Positions 62,614-64,000 of a stretch of 64,000 nt of DNA are shown piece after piece. Within the stretch, counting starts at the first letter, position 1. The number at the start of each line of letters is the position of its first letter. Under the pieces are notes generated by a model. It saw only the letters and a program-made list of their open reading frames with translations, had not been told where the DNA came from and searched no databases. Source of the DNA: Chloracidobacterium sp. (GTDB lineage Bacteria > Acidobacteriota > Blastocatellia > Chloracidobacteriales > Chloracidobacteriaceae). The DNA lies in NCBI GenBank assembly GCA_025057975.1, contig JANWUV010000008.1:124001-188000 (forward strand), read 5' to 3'. The position numbers were made by a program, and so were the translations under genes.

Positions 62614-63963
62614 TCACTCGTCATCCAGTTCGGGATAGTCGAACGGATGATTAGCCAACACGGCGCGCATATTGATTTGTCCCAGCAGGGTTTCAAGGAA
62701 AGTTGCAAGCAGGTGAACCGTTTTAATCAGTTCTTCGAGATTGCGCGCCGACTGTACCTCATCCAGAAAACGGTCGTATTCATCCCAGTCTTTGTACATC
62801 AGGAACCGCAGCGACGTGTCCCGGAACAGCGTGATGCGTTCAATCAGTGGGGCGACGGCGGTTTTGTCCGGCCGTGATTCAAAACGGCGCAAGTGACGCA
62901 GTAGCCGCCAGATGTCTTCGCGCAGGTGCAGAGATTGTTCAAGTTTGGTCTGGAACATTTCAAACGCCGTGGCGCCATCAAACGTTGGATCAAAGACCGT
63001 CGCCAGCGCCACCAGCGACTGTTGAAAGCAGTCGCGGAGCAGGCCATGCGCATTTTCAACACGTGCGTAAATCGGCGGCGCTTGGTGCAACTCGGCAAAC
63101 CCGACCAACTCCCGCCCGTAGATTTTTTGCAGTTCCATTTCTAGGGCGTACACCGTCGCGTCGAAGGCGTCATGTACATCCGGCAGTAGGTCAGGCAGAC
63201 GCATAGGCCGGGTTTCAATAAACTCGATCAAAGCCTCCGTTTCGGCACGAATCAGAATGAAAATCAACAGGGCGCTTTTGAGCGGACGATCCTGCCGTAG
63301 GTCATCCTGCACAAAGTCCAAATAGCGCAGAAACCGATAAAAACAACTGAAAATATGGCGTAGGTCTTGGCGCAACGCCGGGTCCGGCAAAGCAGCAATT
63401 AGCCGGCGGAGGGCTTCAGATTTGATCTCCGGCGTCGGCGTGACCAAACCGCCCCGCACTGCCCGAAACAACCCGCTCCGCTCAATGGACTGATTAAGCA
63501 ACCGGCCGACGGCCGTAAAGGTGTGATAGCCGACCGGTTTGGCGCGAATAAGGTCGTCTACGAGCATGCGGAGGTCGAAAAGCGACTCAAGCAGCTGGTA
63601 CAGCGTCGCTGCTAGCGGGGATTCATGGGGGGATTGACTGAGCCCACTACCGGACGAGACCTTTGGCGCTACCGTTTGTAGTGAAGCCAAAGTTTCGGCG
63701 GACAGATAGTTCATCCGTAGCAACGCTTGACGGATGATGCGCAGTTCTTCTGTAAAGTCGCGCTGTCCCAGCGTTGTTCGATCCGACTCTGAGAGCGGAT
63801 GCAATTCAAGCCTGAAAAAGTAAGCTAGGCTCTGCGCCAGCATTGTCAGCTCGAACAACCAACGTTGTTCCGCGCCGGCCGTCGTTGTTTCTCGCAGGGA
63901 CGCCGCTGTGTCGGACGCGCTGGAGGTGTCAGTGACGGAAGTCATCGGCTGACCATCATTCAT
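62614..63963 (-). CDS. Alpha-helical protein of unknown function
   Basis: A 449-aa protein, soluble, rich in predicted helix and with a Ser/Thr-rich first 30 residues. I do not recognise a family; LFELTMLAQSLAYFFRLELHPLSESDRTTLGQRDFTEELRIIRQALLRMNYLS and HLRRFESRPDKTAVAPLIERITLFRDTSL are representative of its make-up. It sits 12 bp upstream of tilS on the same strand, and the whole set runs on to ftsH, so it is probably the first gene of that operon. The window ends 37 bases beyond its ATG, so its promoter is not visible. Confidence 0.8.
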   Translation of the reverse strand: MNDGQPMTSVTDTSSASDTAASLRETTTAGAEQRWLFELTMLAQSLAYFFRLELHPLSESDRTTLGQRDFTEELRIIRQALLRMNYLSAETLASLQTVAPKVSSGSGLSQSPHESPLAATLYQLLESLFDLRMLVDDLIRAKPVGYHTFTAVGRLLNQSIERSGLFRAVRGGLVTPTPEIKSEALRRLIAALPDPALRQDLRHIFSCFYRFLRYLDFVQDDLRQDRPLKSALLIFILIRAETEALIEFIETRPMRLPDLLPDVHDAFDATVYALEMELQKIYGRELVGFAELHQAPPIYARVENAHGLLRDCFQQSLVALATVFDPTFDGATAFEMFQTKLEQSLHLREDIWRLLRHLRRFESRPDKTAVAPLIERITLFRDTSLRFLMYKDWDEYDRFLDEVQSARNLEELIKTVHLLATFLETLLGQINMRAVLANHPFDYPELDDE

Positions 63964-64000
63964 GAGGCAAGGTTACCCTACGGACAACGGAAAAACCCAA

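Overview
The window is one continuous stretch of a G+C-rich (about 60 %) bacterial chromosome, densely coded on both strands. The gene content is that of a Gram-negative cell: Lnt, LptC/LptA-like protein, GmhB, NagZ, CsgG-type lipid-envelope proteins and type IV pilin genes. Paired DUF1800/DUF1501 secreted proteins, the style of the outer-membrane and CsgG proteins, an inositol-3-phosphate synthase and a Csx17-type CRISPR system together suggest an Acidobacteriota member, perhaps near Chloracidobacterium/Blastocatellia. That placement is inference; there is no rRNA, and no tRNA gene was seen.

Left edge (1-3.4 kb, minus strand): the start of a type I-G (formerly I-U) CRISPR-Cas operon. Cas3 (helicase then HD domain) overlaps by ATGA the N-terminal 232 codons of Csx17, which runs off the window. 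No repeat array is inside. Then come a Tat-exported DUF1501 protein and its DUF1800 partner (3.7-7.2 kb, minus). Divergent from these is a plus-strand run (7.4-14.2 kb): inositol-3-phosphate synthase, apolipoprotein N-acyltransferase, CysS, an M16 peptidase and an alpha/beta hydrolase, ending at a perfect 12-bp hairpin.

Middle (14.3-33.7 kb): minus-strand genes for a PilV-like pilin, a GAF-SpoIIE phosphatase, LipA, FolC and AccD; a plus-strand secreted protein with a degenerate M1-peptidase fold; then a tight minus-strand run PilD-PheS-small secreted protein-Sua5-RibF. PurH stands alone on plus. A MacB/FtsX-type permease and two secreted CsgG/FlgT-like proteins follow on minus. From 33.8 to 37.8 kb lies chorismate mutase, a LOG-family protein, and LivG/LivF ATPases with a DNA methyltransferase wedged between them.

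Right half (38-64 kb): an envelope protein on minus, then a plus-strand run Dcd-PyrC-AcpP-FabF-quinone oxidoreductase-membrane glycosyltransferase-YbaB-RecR; a flavin monooxygenase on minus; MetG; a broken HicB/HicA relic; NuoF-GmhB-second membrane glycosyltransferase-MtnA-NagZ-LptC/LptA fusion on plus; and finally, on minus, an unrecognised helical protein followed by TilS and FtsH.

Most genes are housekeeping. The parts worth a second look are the CRISPR edge, the in-frame HicBA scar, the methyltransferase inside the Liv ATPase pair, the M1-like pseudopeptidase, the prepilin peptidase with a 115-residue insertion, and the secreted CsgG-type pair. I did not find a system that I can claim is wholly undescribed.
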